Source: Anderseniella sp. Alg231-50 (GTDB lineage: Bacteria > Pseudomonadota > Alphaproteobacteria > Rhizobiales > Aestuariivirgaceae). Taken from it: 64,000 nucleotides of DNA. The stretch is taken from contig NZ_LT703003.1 in the NCBI RefSeq assembly GCF_900149695.1, forward strand, positions 1,860,001 through 1,924,000, written 5' to 3'. Shown piece by piece: positions 36,718 through 45,480 of the stretch (positions are counted from its first letter, which is position 1; the number at the start of each line of letters is the position of its first letter). A model generated the notes under the pieces. The model was given only the letters and a program-made list of their open reading frames with translations, was not told the DNA's origin and did not search any database. A program made the position numbers and the translations under genes.

Positions 36718-37641
36718 ATGACCGGTCTTTCACCCCATTCAGCGCTGAACCCGGACAAGTTGCCGAGACCCTTCTCTGTGGGGCTGTCGGCACTTGATCC
36801 GAAGGACTGGATTGTGCCGGACATTCATCTGGCCGACCAGCTGCGCGACAAGGGACGGCATTTTGCGGAGCGGCGCGAGGCCGTGTTCCAGGCCGAGGAC
36901 GACACGCTTGATGCGCAGGCTGAGACGCTGGCGCTTCTGCTGGACTATCTTCCGCGTGCCTATCCGCACATCTACAGGGTATCCGGTGACCATGTGACGG
37001 TGGTGCCTGCTCAACTGGACCTGAATATTTCGGACTATTCACACGCGCCGCTGGAACTTGCCTGCCGGCTGGTTCAGGACGACCTGGTTATCATGCGCAA
37101 GGGCAGCGCCGGATACCGTATTTCAGCGGCAGCGGTGTGTTTTCCGTCGACCTGGGTGCTGGCGGACAAGTTTGCAAAGCCGATTGCGGACGTGCACGCG
37201 CCGGTGCCGGGGTTCGGACCGGGAACGCGAACCGCCAGCCTGATTGACCGGATCTTCGACAACCTGAAAGCAGGTCATCCGGTACAGCGATGCAACTGGT
37301 CCATCTACGAAGTGCCGGACCTGCATCATCCGTTCAGCCATTCCACCCATACAAGGTGGACCGACACGTCCGACGGCTTCTTTACCGGGACATGGTTGCG
37401 CGCAGAACGCCAGACCCTGACCCGGTTGCCGAAATCAGGTGATGTGCTGTTTACAATCCAGATCGTCGTTGATCCCGTTTCACTGCTCATGACACATCCG
37501 GACAGACGTGAAATCGCGGCCCGGCTGAAAGGCCATATAGAAGGCCTCGACGCGGACGAGCTTGCCTACAAGGGAATTTCCGATCATCGCGAGGTGGTTC
37601 TTTCAGAACTGTCTTCGCTGGCGGAGCAGGGCGAAAAGTGA
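36718..37641 (+). CDS. DUF3445 protein (haem-dependent oxidative N-demethylase-like)
   Basis: 307 residues from ATG 36718; an in-frame start at 36571 would overlap pepF. Sequence covers the DUF3445 fold (PYPFxVGLSALDPKDW-like start, WSIYEVPDLHHPFSHSTH, LRAERQTLTRLPKSGDVLFT). Family members bind haem and oxidatively demethylate amines such as dimethylamine in some methylotrophs; other roles are possible. Coupled by GTGA to the ABC1 kinase that follows. Confidence 0.72.
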   Translation: MTGLSPHSALNPDKLPRPFSVGLSALDPKDWIVPDIHLADQLRDKGRHFAERREAVFQAEDDTLDAQAETLALLLDYLPRAYPHIYRVSGDHVTVVPAQLDLNISDYSHAPLELACRLVQDDLVIMRKGSAGYRISAAAVCFPSTWVLADKFAKPIADVHAPVPGFGPGTRTASLIDRIFDNLKAGHPVQRCNWSIYEVPDLHHPFSHSTHTRWTDTSDGFFTGTWLRAERQTLTRLPKSGDVLFTIQIVVDPVSLLMTHPDRREIAARLKGHIEGLDADELAYKGISDHREVVLSELSSLAEQGEK

Positions 37642-39032
37642 ACGAGAAATCAAACCAGAAAGACACTGAGGCCAATTCACTGACCGGCCGGTTGTCGCGT
37701 TATGCGAAAGTGGGGACCGGGGTCGGGTCGGCGGCCGCTAGGGTTGCCGCGAGCCGGGCATTCTCCTCCGACAAGGACCGTATGGCGGAAGCAAAACTGT
37801 TCAGGCAGGCCCTGGGGTCCCTGAAAGGGCCGCTGATGAAGGTTGCGCAGTTGCTGGCAACCATTCCCGAAGCGCTGCCGGCGGAGTTTGCGGAAGAACT
37901 GGCACAGTTGCAGAACGAGGCGCCGGCCATGGGCTGGCCATTCGTACGCCGCCGCATGGCGGCGGAACTGGGGGCGGACTGGCAGGGCAGGTTTGCCTCG
38001 TTTGAACGCGAGGCCACCGCAGCTGCCTCACTGGGCCAGGTACACCGCGCCACATCGCATGCGGGTGAGGCGCTGGCCTGCAAGCTGCAGTATCCTGACA
38101 TGGCGTCGGCTGTGGAAGCCGACCTGTCGCAACTCAAGGTATTGTTTGCGCTGCACCGGCAGATCAGCAAGGCCATCGACACCACCGAGATAGCCGGCGA
38201 GATCGGTGCCCGGTTGCGTGAAGAACTGGATTATGTCCGTGAAGCAGGCCACATGCGGTTGTACAAGACGGTGCTGGCCGACCGGCCTGACATTCATGTC
38301 CCCGATCTGCATGAGGATCTGTCCACCAGCCGCCTGATTACCATGCAGTGGCTGGACGGCCGCAAACTGCTGGAGTTCAAGGATGACAGCCAGGACGTGC
38401 GCAACATGTTGTGCCGCAACATGTTTGATGCATGGTGGCGCCCGTTCACCAGCCACGGCGTCATCCATGGCGACCCGCATCTCGGCAACTACACGGCATG
38501 GTCTGACAGCGCAGGCCAGCCGCAGGGACTGAACCTGCTGGATTTCGGCTGTGTGCGCGTGTTTCCGCCGTCGTTCGTAAAAGGTGTGGTGGAGCTCTAC
38601 CGGGGCCTGCAGGCAGACGATCGCGACAGGATCGTTTCGGCCTACGACATTTGGGGCTTCAAGGGCCTCAACAATGAGCTGATCGATATTCTGAACGTCT
38701 GGGCACGCTTCATCTATGGGCCGCTTCTGACAGACAAGGTGATGAAAATTTCGGACGGGTCAGGATCCGCTGCCCAGTATGGCCGCCAGCAGGCGTTCAC
38801 GGTGCACAAGCAATTGAAGGAAAAAGGCCCGGTGCGGGTGCCGCGCGAGTTCGTGTTCATGGACCGTGCGGCTATCGGTCTGGGATCCGTGTTCATTCAC
38901 CTGCGCGCTGAGATGAACTTCCATCAGTTGTTTGAAAATGCGCTGCAGTCGCATGAGCTCGAAACGGTGGGCCAGCGACAGGCAGACGCGTTGCAGGCAG
39001 CCGGCGTTGCACCTGCCATCGAAGCGGCGTGA
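37638..39032 (+). CDS. ABC1/UbiB-family kinase-like protein
   Basis: 464 residues of the AarF/UbiB/ADCK3 group. Landmarks: the N-terminal helix with ALGSLKGPLMKVAQLLA (KxGQ-like signature), LQYPDMASAVEADL, HGDPHLGNY near 277 and LLDFGCVRVF near 304 (metal-binding and DFG-like motifs). These proteins support ubiquinone synthesis or lipid handling. GTG start overlaps the previous stop (GTGA). Pairing with a DUF3445 gene is unusual. Confidence 0.85.
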   Translation: MNEKSNQKDTEANSLTGRLSRYAKVGTGVGSAAARVAASRAFSSDKDRMAEAKLFRQALGSLKGPLMKVAQLLATIPEALPAEFAEELAQLQNEAPAMGWPFVRRRMAAELGADWQGRFASFEREATAAASLGQVHRATSHAGEALACKLQYPDMASAVEADLSQLKVLFALHRQISKAIDTTEIAGEIGARLREELDYVREAGHMRLYKTVLADRPDIHVPDLHEDLSTSRLITMQWLDGRKLLEFKDDSQDVRNMLCRNMFDAWWRPFTSHGVIHGDPHLGNYTAWSDSAGQPQGLNLLDFGCVRVFPPSFVKGVVELYRGLQADDRDRIVSAYDIWGFKGLNNELIDILNVWARFIYGPLLTDKVMKISDGSGSAAQYGRQQAFTVHKQLKEKGPVRVPREFVFMDRAAIGLGSVFIHLRAEMNFHQLFENALQSHELETVGQRQADALQAAGVAPAIEAA

Positions 39033-39173
39033 CGACAGGAAAAAGGTGCGGCGTTTAAACCAGTGGAAATGCGGCGAGCGCTATTGCAAGTTGATTTTTC
39101 GGGATGCCTGCCCGTATTGTGGCGGGTCACTCTTCCCAATTGTTCAACTTCAGCTTTTCAGGGGCTTTCACAA

Positions 39174-39476
39174 ATGTCTGAACACGACCGTTTCACCGCG
39201 GATACTCTCGACCCTTCCGGTACAACCGATCATGCGGCAACCTACCAGGGCTTTGTGAAGTATTCCGTGGCGCTTTGCATTGCCTGCTTTATCATCCTTA
39301 CATCCTTGTGCCTGTTTGCTTTCGGCCCTGTTGGTTCGCTTTTCTACGGCTTTGCAGGTTTGATTGTCGGAGCGATCGCGCTGATCATCGACGTCCGGAT
39401 TGGATCCGGCAACTGGCTTCTTTCCGGCGGCGTGGCAGGATTGTTTGCGCTGTTCGCGGCGATGCTGGTTTCCTGA
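39174..39476 (+). CDS. aa3-type cytochrome c oxidase small subunit IV family protein
   Basis: 100 residues from ATG 39174 (no upstream ribosome site is clear). HAATYQGFVKYSVALCIACF is the bacterial CoxIV start motif, followed by two more hydrophobic helices (GSLFYGFAGLIVGAIALIID; LLSGGVAGLFALFAAMLVS). It is longer than the minimal ~45-residue subunit, with an extra helical pair. In many rhizobia it precedes the transhydrogenase operon, as here. Inner-membrane protein. Confidence 0.8.
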   Translation: MSEHDRFTADTLDPSGTTDHAATYQGFVKYSVALCIACFIILTSLCLFAFGPVGSLFYGFAGLIVGAIALIIDVRIGSGNWLLSGGVAGLFALFAAMLVS

Positions 39477-39530
39477 CTGGCCTGAACAGGCACCTCTGCG
39501 TATTTCACTGCAGATTGATTGGAGTAGCCC

Positions 39531-40661
39531 ATGAAGATAGCTGTCCCCTCAGAAACGGCGGCAGGTGAAAGCCGTGTTGCGGTTTCGCCGGATGCCGTAA
39601 AAGCCTATGTGAAGAAGGGGCTGACCGTGTGTGTCGAGCAGGGCGCCGGGGCCGGTTCCTTCATGTCAGACGATGCGTTCAAGGCGGCAGGTGCGAAGAT
39701 TGCCAAAGGGGCGGCTGTTCTCAAGGATGCCGACATTGTGCTGGCGGTTCGCCGGCTGCCCGATGCAAGCCTGAAATCTCTCAAGAAGGGTGCCATCGTC
39801 GCCGCCCAGCTTGATCCGTATGGCGACCGCAAGAATCTCGACGCCATGGCCAAGCAGGGCGTTTCGGCGTTTTCCATGGAACTGGTCCCGCGTATTACCC
39901 GGGCGCAATCCATGGATGTGCTGTCATCACAGGCAAACCTCGCCGGCTACAAGGCGGTCATTGATGCAGCCGAACATTTCAGCCGAGCCTTTCCGATGAT
40001 GATGACGGCCGCAGGCACGGTTCCTGCGGCACGTGTCTTCGTCATGGGCGCCGGTGTCGCCGGCCTGCAGGCCATCGCGACTGCACGGCGGCTTGGAGCG
40101 GTTGTGTCGGCAACGGATGTTCGCGCAGCGGCCGGCGAGCAGGTGGCCTCGCTTGGCGCGAAGTTCGTGTTTGTCGAGGGCATGGCGGATGCGGCGACGG
40201 AAGGCGGTTACGCCAAGGAGCTTTCCGCCGAAGACAAGAAGAAACAGGCCGAACTGGTTGCTGATCACATCAAGGGGCAGGACATCGTCATTACTACGGC
40301 GCTGATCCCCGGCCGCCCGGCGCCGGTGCTGGTGACCAAGCAAATGGTCGAAAGCATGAAGGCCGGCTCGATCATCGTCGACATGGCAGTGGAACGCGGC
40401 GGCAACTGTCCGCTGTCGAAGCCGGGCCAGATTGTCGATCACAAGGGTGTTGCGATCATGGGGCACGAGAACCTGCCGGGCAAGCTGGCGGGCAACGCCT
40501 CGACATTGTACGCCAAGAACCTGCAGAATTTTGTTGACCTGATGGTGTCACCGGAAGGTGAGATGAAGCTCGACTGGGAAGATGAAATCATCACCGGTTG
40601 CGGGCTGATGCGCGATGGTGAAATTGTGCATGCGGTTCTGACAGAAAAGAAGGGGAACTAG
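39531..40661 (+). CDS. pntAA: Proton-translocating NAD(P) transhydrogenase, subunit alpha part 1
   Basis: 376 residues. The NAD-binding domain [21 protein letters not shown] at the start, [20 protein letters not shown] near 166-185 (Rossmann), [15 protein letters not shown] near 250. The soluble NAD(H)-binding half of the split alphaproteobacterial enzyme that uses the proton-motive force to make NADPH. It is separated from part 2 by 4 bp. Confidence 0.96.
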   Translation: MKIAVPSETAAGESRVAVSPDAVKAYVKKGLTVCVEQGAGAGSFMSDDAFKAAGAKIAKGAAVLKDADIVLAVRRLPDASLKSLKKGAIVAAQLDPYGDRKNLDAMAKQGVSAFSMELVPRITRAQSMDVLSSQANLAGYKAVIDAAEHFSRAFPMMMTAAGTVPAARVFVMGAGVAGLQAIATARRLGAVVSATDVRAAAGEQVASLGAKFVFVEGMADAATEGGYAKELSAEDKKKQAELVADHIKGQDIVITTALIPGRPAPVLVTKQMVESMKAGSIIVDMAVERGGNCPLSKPGQIVDHKGVAIMGHENLPGKLAGNASTLYAKNLQNFVDLMVSPEGEMKLDWEDEIITGCGLMRDGEIVHAVLTEKKGN

Positions 40662-40665
40662 AGCA

Positions 40666-41136
40666 ATGGCAGGAATGACCCCGGAAGAGGTGGCAGCAGC
40701 GGCCAAAGCCGCAGCCGAAGCGGCGCGAAGCGCTGCGGACACCGCACAGACCGCCTCTGAACAGGCGCAGGTGCTTGCCGACCAGGCGCAGCTGATTGCA
40801 GAAGGTGCCGGAGCTGCGGCCGGAGCTGCGACGGGCATTGATCCGTTTGTGTTTCGCCTCGCCATCTTCGTGCTGGCGATTTTCGTCGGCTACTACGTAG
40901 TGTGGTCGGTAACGCCGGCACTGCATACGCCGCTGATGTCGGTAACCAACGCGATTTCCTCGGTCATCGTGGTCGGCGCGCTGCTGGCGGTGGGGGCCGG
41001 TGCGGTCGCGTCCGGTTCAACGGCGGCCATGGTGTTCGGCTTTATTGCCCTGGTGTTTGCCAGCGTCAATATATTCGGCGGCTTCCTGGTTACGCAGCGA
41101 ATGCTGGCTATGTACAAGAAGAAGGAAGCCAAGTGA
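40666..41136 (+). CDS. pntAB: NAD(P) transhydrogenase, subunit alpha part 2 (membrane domain)
   Basis: 156 residues. An alanine-rich, hydrophilic N-terminal helix (~1-55) precedes four predicted membrane segments ([20 protein letters not shown] and others), the first part of domain II. The N-terminal extension is alanine-rich and longer than the usual ~100-residue subunit. Stop overlaps pntB start by ATGA (41133-41136). Confidence 0.93.
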   Translation: MAGMTPEEVAAAAKAAAEAARSAADTAQTASEQAQVLADQAQLIAEGAGAAAGAATGIDPFVFRLAIFVLAIFVGYYVVWSVTPALHTPLMSVTNAISSVIVVGALLAVGAGAVASGSTAAMVFGFIALVFASVNIFGGFLVTQRMLAMYKKKEAK

Positions 41137-42542
41137 TGTCAGCAAATATTGCGGCCCTTCTGTACCTCGTGTCCGGCGTCCTGTTCATCCTGGCGCTGCG
41201 CGGGCTTTCACATCCTGAATCATCAAGACAGGGTAACCAGTTCGGCATGATCGGCATGGCGGTCGCGGTGGTGACCACGCTGCTGCTGATGGGTGTCGGT
41301 TCGGCCACCACCTGGGGCCTGATCATTCTTGCCATCGCCATCGGCGGCGGCATTGGCGCCTATACGGCCAAGAACATTCCGATGACGGCGATGCCGGAAC
41401 TTGTTGCTGCCTTCCACTCGCTGGTCGGTCTTGCCGCTGTATTTGTGGCGGCAGCGGCGCTTTATTCGCCGGGCGCGTTCGAGATTTCCGATGCTGCAGG
41501 TCAAATAGCGGCAGCTTCCCTGCTCGAGATGGCGCTGGGCGCGGGTATCGGTGCGATCACCTTTACCGGGTCCGTTATCGCATTCGGTAAATTGTCGGGC
41601 CGTGTGTCGGGCGCACCAATCATGCTTCCTGCGCGGCACATGATCAATATCGGCCTGTTTGCCGCCATTATCATTGCCATTATCTGGCTGATGGCCTCGC
41701 AGTCGACAACCGCGTTCTGGCTGATCGTGGTTCTGGCCCTGGTGTTCGGCGTTCTCATCATCATACCGATTGGCGGCGCCGACATGCCGGTGGTCGTGTC
41801 GATGCTGAATTCCTACTCCGGCTGGGCAGCTGCGGGCATCGGATTTACCCTGGGCAATACGGCGCTGATCATCACCGGGGCCTTGGTGGGTTCGTCCGGG
41901 GCGATCCTGTCCTACATTATGTGCAAAGGCATGAACCGGTCGTTCATCTCGGTGATCCTTGGCGGGTTCGGCGGTGAAACCGCCGGCCCGGCAGCTGGTG
42001 CCGACGGGGAAGTCAAACCGGTCAAACAGGGCTCTGCGGAAGATGCAGGTTTCATGCTGAAGAACGCGTCTTCAGTGATCATCGTGCCGGGTTATGGCAT
42101 GGCTGTGGCCCAGGCCCAGCATGCCCTGCGCGAAATGGCGGATGAACTGAAGGCGGCAGGCGTTACGGTCAAGTATGCCATCCATCCGGTCGCCGGGCGT
42201 ATGCCGGGGCACATGAACGTGCTGCTGGCGGAAGCCAATGTGCCATACGATGAAGTGTTTGAGCTGGAGGATATCAACTCGGAGTTCGCCAACACGGACA
42301 TTGCCTATGTGATCGGCGCCAACGACGTGACCAATCCGGCGGCCAAGGAAGATCCGCAATCGCCGATCTTCGGCATGCCGGTTCTGGAAGTGTGGAACGC
42401 CGGTACCGTGATGTTCTCCAAGCGCTCTTTGGCATCGGGTTATGCGGGGATCGATAATTCGCTGTTCTACCGCGACAACACGCTGATGCTGCTGGGCGAC
42501 GCCAAGAAAATGGTTGAGGGTATCGTCAAGGCGATGGACTAG
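41136..42542 (+). CDS. pntB: NAD(P) transhydrogenase, subunit beta
   Basis: 468 residues from ATG 41136; the frame stays open back to 40902, but that part overlaps pntAB. The N-terminal two-thirds are membrane helices (domain II), the C-terminal ~180 residues the NADP-binding domain III with IVPGYGMAVAQAQHALREMA near 317 and HPVAGRMPGHMNVLLAEANV near 352. Completes the proton-pumping transhydrogenase. Confidence 0.96.
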   Translation: MSANIAALLYLVSGVLFILALRGLSHPESSRQGNQFGMIGMAVAVVTTLLLMGVGSATTWGLIILAIAIGGGIGAYTAKNIPMTAMPELVAAFHSLVGLAAVFVAAAALYSPGAFEISDAAGQIAAASLLEMALGAGIGAITFTGSVIAFGKLSGRVSGAPIMLPARHMINIGLFAAIIIAIIWLMASQSTTAFWLIVVLALVFGVLIIIPIGGADMPVVVSMLNSYSGWAAAGIGFTLGNTALIITGALVGSSGAILSYIMCKGMNRSFISVILGGFGGETAGPAAGADGEVKPVKQGSAEDAGFMLKNASSVIIVPGYGMAVAQAQHALREMADELKAAGVTVKYAIHPVAGRMPGHMNVLLAEANVPYDEVFELEDINSEFANTDIAYVIGANDVTNPAAKEDPQSPIFGMPVLEVWNAGTVMFSKRSLASGYAGIDNSLFYRDNTLMLLGDAKKMVEGIVKAMD

Positions 42543-42543
42543 A

Positions 42544-42935
42544 CCAGTGCTCGAGTTTGAGCGCGACGGCGCGAACTCTTTGTGTCGGTCGTGGAAGCAG
42601 ACGTACTCGCGCTGTTGCGGGATGAGTTCAACAGCTTGTATCTCGAAGCCGGGGGCAGATCATTTGATCTGTCCCCGATTGTTTTGGCGTTATTGTCACC
42701 CTCAGGCGGAATTGGACGGGTCGCCGCCGGCCTGTCAGGGGGTAGGGGCCGGCCGGTCCGGGTTCTGGCGTTTGACAAGGCACCGCATGACAACCGGCAT
42801 CTCGGCTGGCATCAGGACCGGGCCATTGCAGCGAAAGAGCCGACACACAGGCGTGTATTGCATGTTGATTATTGTTCCTGTTCATTGCCGGACAGGCTCG
42901 ACCGGGCGCTGGACATAATCCCTGACACCACATGA
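42544..42935 (+). pseudogene. Decayed phytanoyl-CoA-dioxygenase-like gene
   Basis: The N-terminal motif LEFERDGA is in one frame (42547-), and the continuation (ALLRDEFNSLYLEAGGRSF... to VRVLAFDKAPHDNRHLGWHQD) is in another, so a frameshift lies near 42580. The text then jumps from the iron-ligand motif HQDRAIAAKE straight to a C-terminal-type segment (THRRVLHVDYC), so the rest of the catalytic double-stranded helix with the distal His is missing. I infer a gene broken by a frameshift and an internal deletion. If the ORF 42582-42935 is translated, the product (117 residues) should not be active. Confidence 0.6.
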
Positions 42936-43771
42936 AGAAAACCATGATCAGTTTCATTTTTGTTGTTGCCGGCACGTACCTCGCTCTGGCGGGGATCATG
43001 TATGTGGCGCAGAGAAATTTTCAGTATTTTCCGCAACACAGTGCCAGGACGGGCTTTGAGGAACCGGGCAAGTTCGGGCTCGACGGTTTTGTTGCCGCGT
43101 CCATTGAAACAGATGACCGCGAGACTCTGGTGTCCTGGCTGGCACTGCCGCCCAAGCCGGATGTGCCGGTGATTTTGTATATGCATGGCAATGCCGGCAC
43201 GCTGGGTGACCGGGCCGAACGGTTCGGGGTGTTTCACCGTGAAGGTTTCGGTGTTCTGGTGCTGAGCTGGCGGGGCTATGGCGGGTCCACCGGCAGCCCG
43301 ACCGAAACCGGGTTTATCGAAGACGGGCGCGCCGCCCTGAAATTCCTGCAACAAAAGGGCATAGCCGCCTCCAGGGTGATCCTGTTCGGGGAATCCCTGG
43401 GAACCGGGGTTGCCACGCAGTTGGCCGCCAATCCGGACACCAGCCCTCTGGCGGTGATCCTTGAAGCGCCCTTTACCTCTGCAGCGGACGTGGCGCGAAC
43501 ACGATACTGGTTCTTGCCGGTTGACCTGCTGATGAAGGATCAATACCGGTCAATCGACTTTGCCCCCAAGGTCACGGCACCGGTGTTCGTGTTCCATGGC
43601 ACCACCGACAGGGTTGTGCCATATGCGCAGGGCGAGCGGCTTTATGAAGCTTTCACGGGCCCCAAGGAGTTTCTGAGGATGGAAGGCAATGGCCATATCG
43701 ACCCGCTGACTGAAGTCAGCTGGGGCGCCATCAAGGATTTTCTGAAGGCAAATGGCGCTGCGCCGGACTAG
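42932..43771 (+). CDS. Alpha/beta hydrolase, membrane-anchored (Bem46/ABHD13-like)
   Basis: 279 residues. An N-terminal signal anchor (ISFIFVVAGTYLALAGIMYV) precedes an alpha/beta hydrolase with oxyanion region YMHGNAGTLGDR, nucleophile elbow GESLGTG near 152 (Ser), acid HGTTDRVVPYAQ and His in GNGHIDP. A probable lipase or esterase facing the periplasm. Starts in an ATGA overlap with the decayed gene upstream, so it may depend on that gene's reading for translation. Confidence 0.83.
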   Translation: MKKTMISFIFVVAGTYLALAGIMYVAQRNFQYFPQHSARTGFEEPGKFGLDGFVAASIETDDRETLVSWLALPPKPDVPVILYMHGNAGTLGDRAERFGVFHREGFGVLVLSWRGYGGSTGSPTETGFIEDGRAALKFLQQKGIAASRVILFGESLGTGVATQLAANPDTSPLAVILEAPFTSAADVARTRYWFLPVDLLMKDQYRSIDFAPKVTAPVFVFHGTTDRVVPYAQGERLYEAFTGPKEFLRMEGNGHIDPLTEVSWGAIKDFLKANGAAPD

Positions 43772-43788
43772 AGCAGCACCCACTTGTG

Positions 43789-44247
43789 TCATGCATAATC
43801 CAGCGGCAACACCGTGGTTCTCTTGATCTCCTCCATGACAAAGCTGGACGATACGTCGTTTAGTTCAACTTTTGAAATGAGGCGCTGGTACAGCGCGTCA
43901 TAGGCTTTCATGCTGGGCACGACGGCCTGCAGCAGATAATCGACATCGCCGGTGGTGCGGTAAATACCGATGATCTCGGGCAGGGTGCGGACAGCCGCGT
44001 GAAACCGCTCAAGCCAGGCGCTGGTGTGGTTGTTGGTGCGCACGGAAATGAACACGGTCAGGTCAAGGTTGAGCTGCTTGGGATCCAGCAGGGCAACACG
44101 GGCGCGTATGATGCCCTTGTCCTCCATCTGCCTGACACGGTTCCAGCAGGCATTGCGCGACAGATGGACCTGTTCTGCCATGTCATTGAGGGACAGGCTG
44201 GAATCTTCCTGGATAAGCATGAGGATTTTTCGATCTATCTGGTCCAT
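43789..44247 (-). CDS. Lrp/AsnC-family regulator
   Basis: 152 residues from ATG 44247 (AGGAG 13 bp upstream); earlier start at 44292 adds an atypical extension. MDQIDRKILMLIQEDSSLSL is the classic Lrp start, with helix-turn-helix to MEDKGIIRARVALLD and a C-terminal RAM/effector domain. It senses an amino acid or related metabolite; the target is unclear. It is divergent from the DUF6356 gene across 131 bp. Confidence 0.9.
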   Translation of the reverse strand: MDQIDRKILMLIQEDSSLSLNDMAEQVHLSRNACWNRVRQMEDKGIIRARVALLDPKQLNLDLTVFISVRTNNHTSAWLERFHAAVRTLPEIIGIYRTTGDVDYLLQAVVPSMKAYDALYQRLISKVELNDVSSSFVMEEIKRTTVLPLDYA

Positions 44248-44378
44248 TGTTGTCTCAAATTCTCCTGTGTTGGGACATTTTCCCATAAACATAGTCTATA
44301 TGGTTGAAGAAAGGGAACTATTTCGATGTGGTGGCGGTTATCTTATCTCCAGGATTTTTCAGAGAAGGAAACAGCCCC

Positions 44379-44597
44379 ATGAAACGCACCTTGGATGCAG
44401 CGCTTTTTGATCACCCGGCCAGTGTTGGCGAAAGCTACCCGGAACACTTCATGTTTGCGTCGAGATTCGGGCTGAAGCTGATTGGCGCAGGCCTTGCGGC
44501 GATGGTCCACGGCATCCTGCCGTGTGCCTTCGAGAAAACCGCCAGCAGCGTCATAAAGGAGCTGTATCCGAAAGTTGCCAATCGCGGCGATCAATAA
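44379..44597 (+). CDS. DUF6356 small protein
   Basis: 72 residues from ATG 44379 with GAGAAGGAAA upstream; an ATG at 44304 would add an unlikely leader. The sequence (MKRTLDAALFDHPASVGESY, FGLKLIGAGLAAMVHGILPC) corresponds to DUF6356: one amphipathic/hydrophobic helix and a short charged end. Likely a small membrane-associated protein. It is followed after 17 bp by the amidotransferase gene. Confidence 0.78.
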   Translation: MKRTLDAALFDHPASVGESYPEHFMFASRFGLKLIGAGLAAMVHGILPCAFEKTASSVIKELYPKVANRGDQ

Positions 44598-44614
44598 AGG
44601 CGGGAGAGCAGCAA

Positions 44615-45418
44615 ATGTGCCGCTGGCTTGTGTATCGGGGTGAGCCGGTATACCTGGATACGCTGATAACCGAGCCGCAATATTCTCTGGTTGCCCAGAG
44701 CCTCAAGGCTTATGAGGCAAAGATCGAGACCAACGGCGACGGTTTCGGCATTGGCTGGTATGGCGATCTCAGCCAGCCGGGCCTGTTCCGGGAGCCGTTT
44801 CCGGCCTGGAATGACGACAATCTGCGCAGTTTGTGCCGGCAGCTCAGGTCGAGGTTTTTCTTTGCCCATGTGAGATCGTCAACAGGCACGCCGGTGTCAC
44901 GCGCCAACTGTCATCCGTTCGTGATGGGCAAGTGGATGTTCATGCACAATGGGCAGATTGGCGGCTATGGCCGGTTGCGGCGTGAGCTCGAGTATGCCGT
45001 TTCTGAGGATATCTATGACTACCGCGAAGGTACGACAGACAGTGAATTGCTGTTTCTGCTGGCCATGTCTCACGGCGGCAGGGAGGACCCGGTCCTCGGC
45101 TTCCGGCATGCGATCGGGCATGCAGAAGACCTGATGCGCTCGAAAGGTATCAGGCATCCCCTGAAATTCGCAGCCGCCATTGGCGATGGCGATACATTGC
45201 ATGCGTTTCGCTACTCCAGCGACGGACATGCGCCGTCCCTGTATTACAAATGTACGGCAGGTGGCCTGGTGGTGGTATCTGAACCGCTGGACAGCGACGA
45301 GGCGGGTAACTGGAAACAGGTGCCGGAAGCAAGCGTGCTTTCGTTTTCATCCAGCCGCGCCTGCGCGCCGAAACTGACGGATTTCGGCCCCAAACACATG
45401 GATGTGGCCGCCGAATAG
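44615..45418 (+). CDS. Class II glutamine amidotransferase (YafJ/EgtC-like)
   Basis: 267 residues from ATG 44615 (GGGAGAGCAG upstream), with catalytic Cys2 exposed after Met removal (MCRWLVYRGEPVYLDTLI). Further conserved are NGDGFGIGWYG, RSSTGTPVSRANCHPF and MHNGQIGGY. Stand-alone Ntn-hydrolase glutaminase of the YafJ/EgtC family; the nitrogen acceptor is unknown (the ergothioneine egtABD genes are absent here). Confidence 0.88.
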   Translation: MCRWLVYRGEPVYLDTLITEPQYSLVAQSLKAYEAKIETNGDGFGIGWYGDLSQPGLFREPFPAWNDDNLRSLCRQLRSRFFFAHVRSSTGTPVSRANCHPFVMGKWMFMHNGQIGGYGRLRRELEYAVSEDIYDYREGTTDSELLFLLAMSHGGREDPVLGFRHAIGHAEDLMRSKGIRHPLKFAAAIGDGDTLHAFRYSSDGHAPSLYYKCTAGGLVVVSEPLDSDEAGNWKQVPEASVLSFSSSRACAPKLTDFGPKHMDVAAE

Positions 45419-45480
45419 CAGACACGAAACAACCCTTGCAGGACAAGTCCGGTCCGTAACGTCAGGCTTTGCAACTGTTT

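Noticed and set aside
40902-41135. N-terminal extension of pntB by 78 codons
   Set aside because: It would overlap pntAB almost completely; the ATG at 41136 matches the normal PntB start and forms an ATGA overlap.
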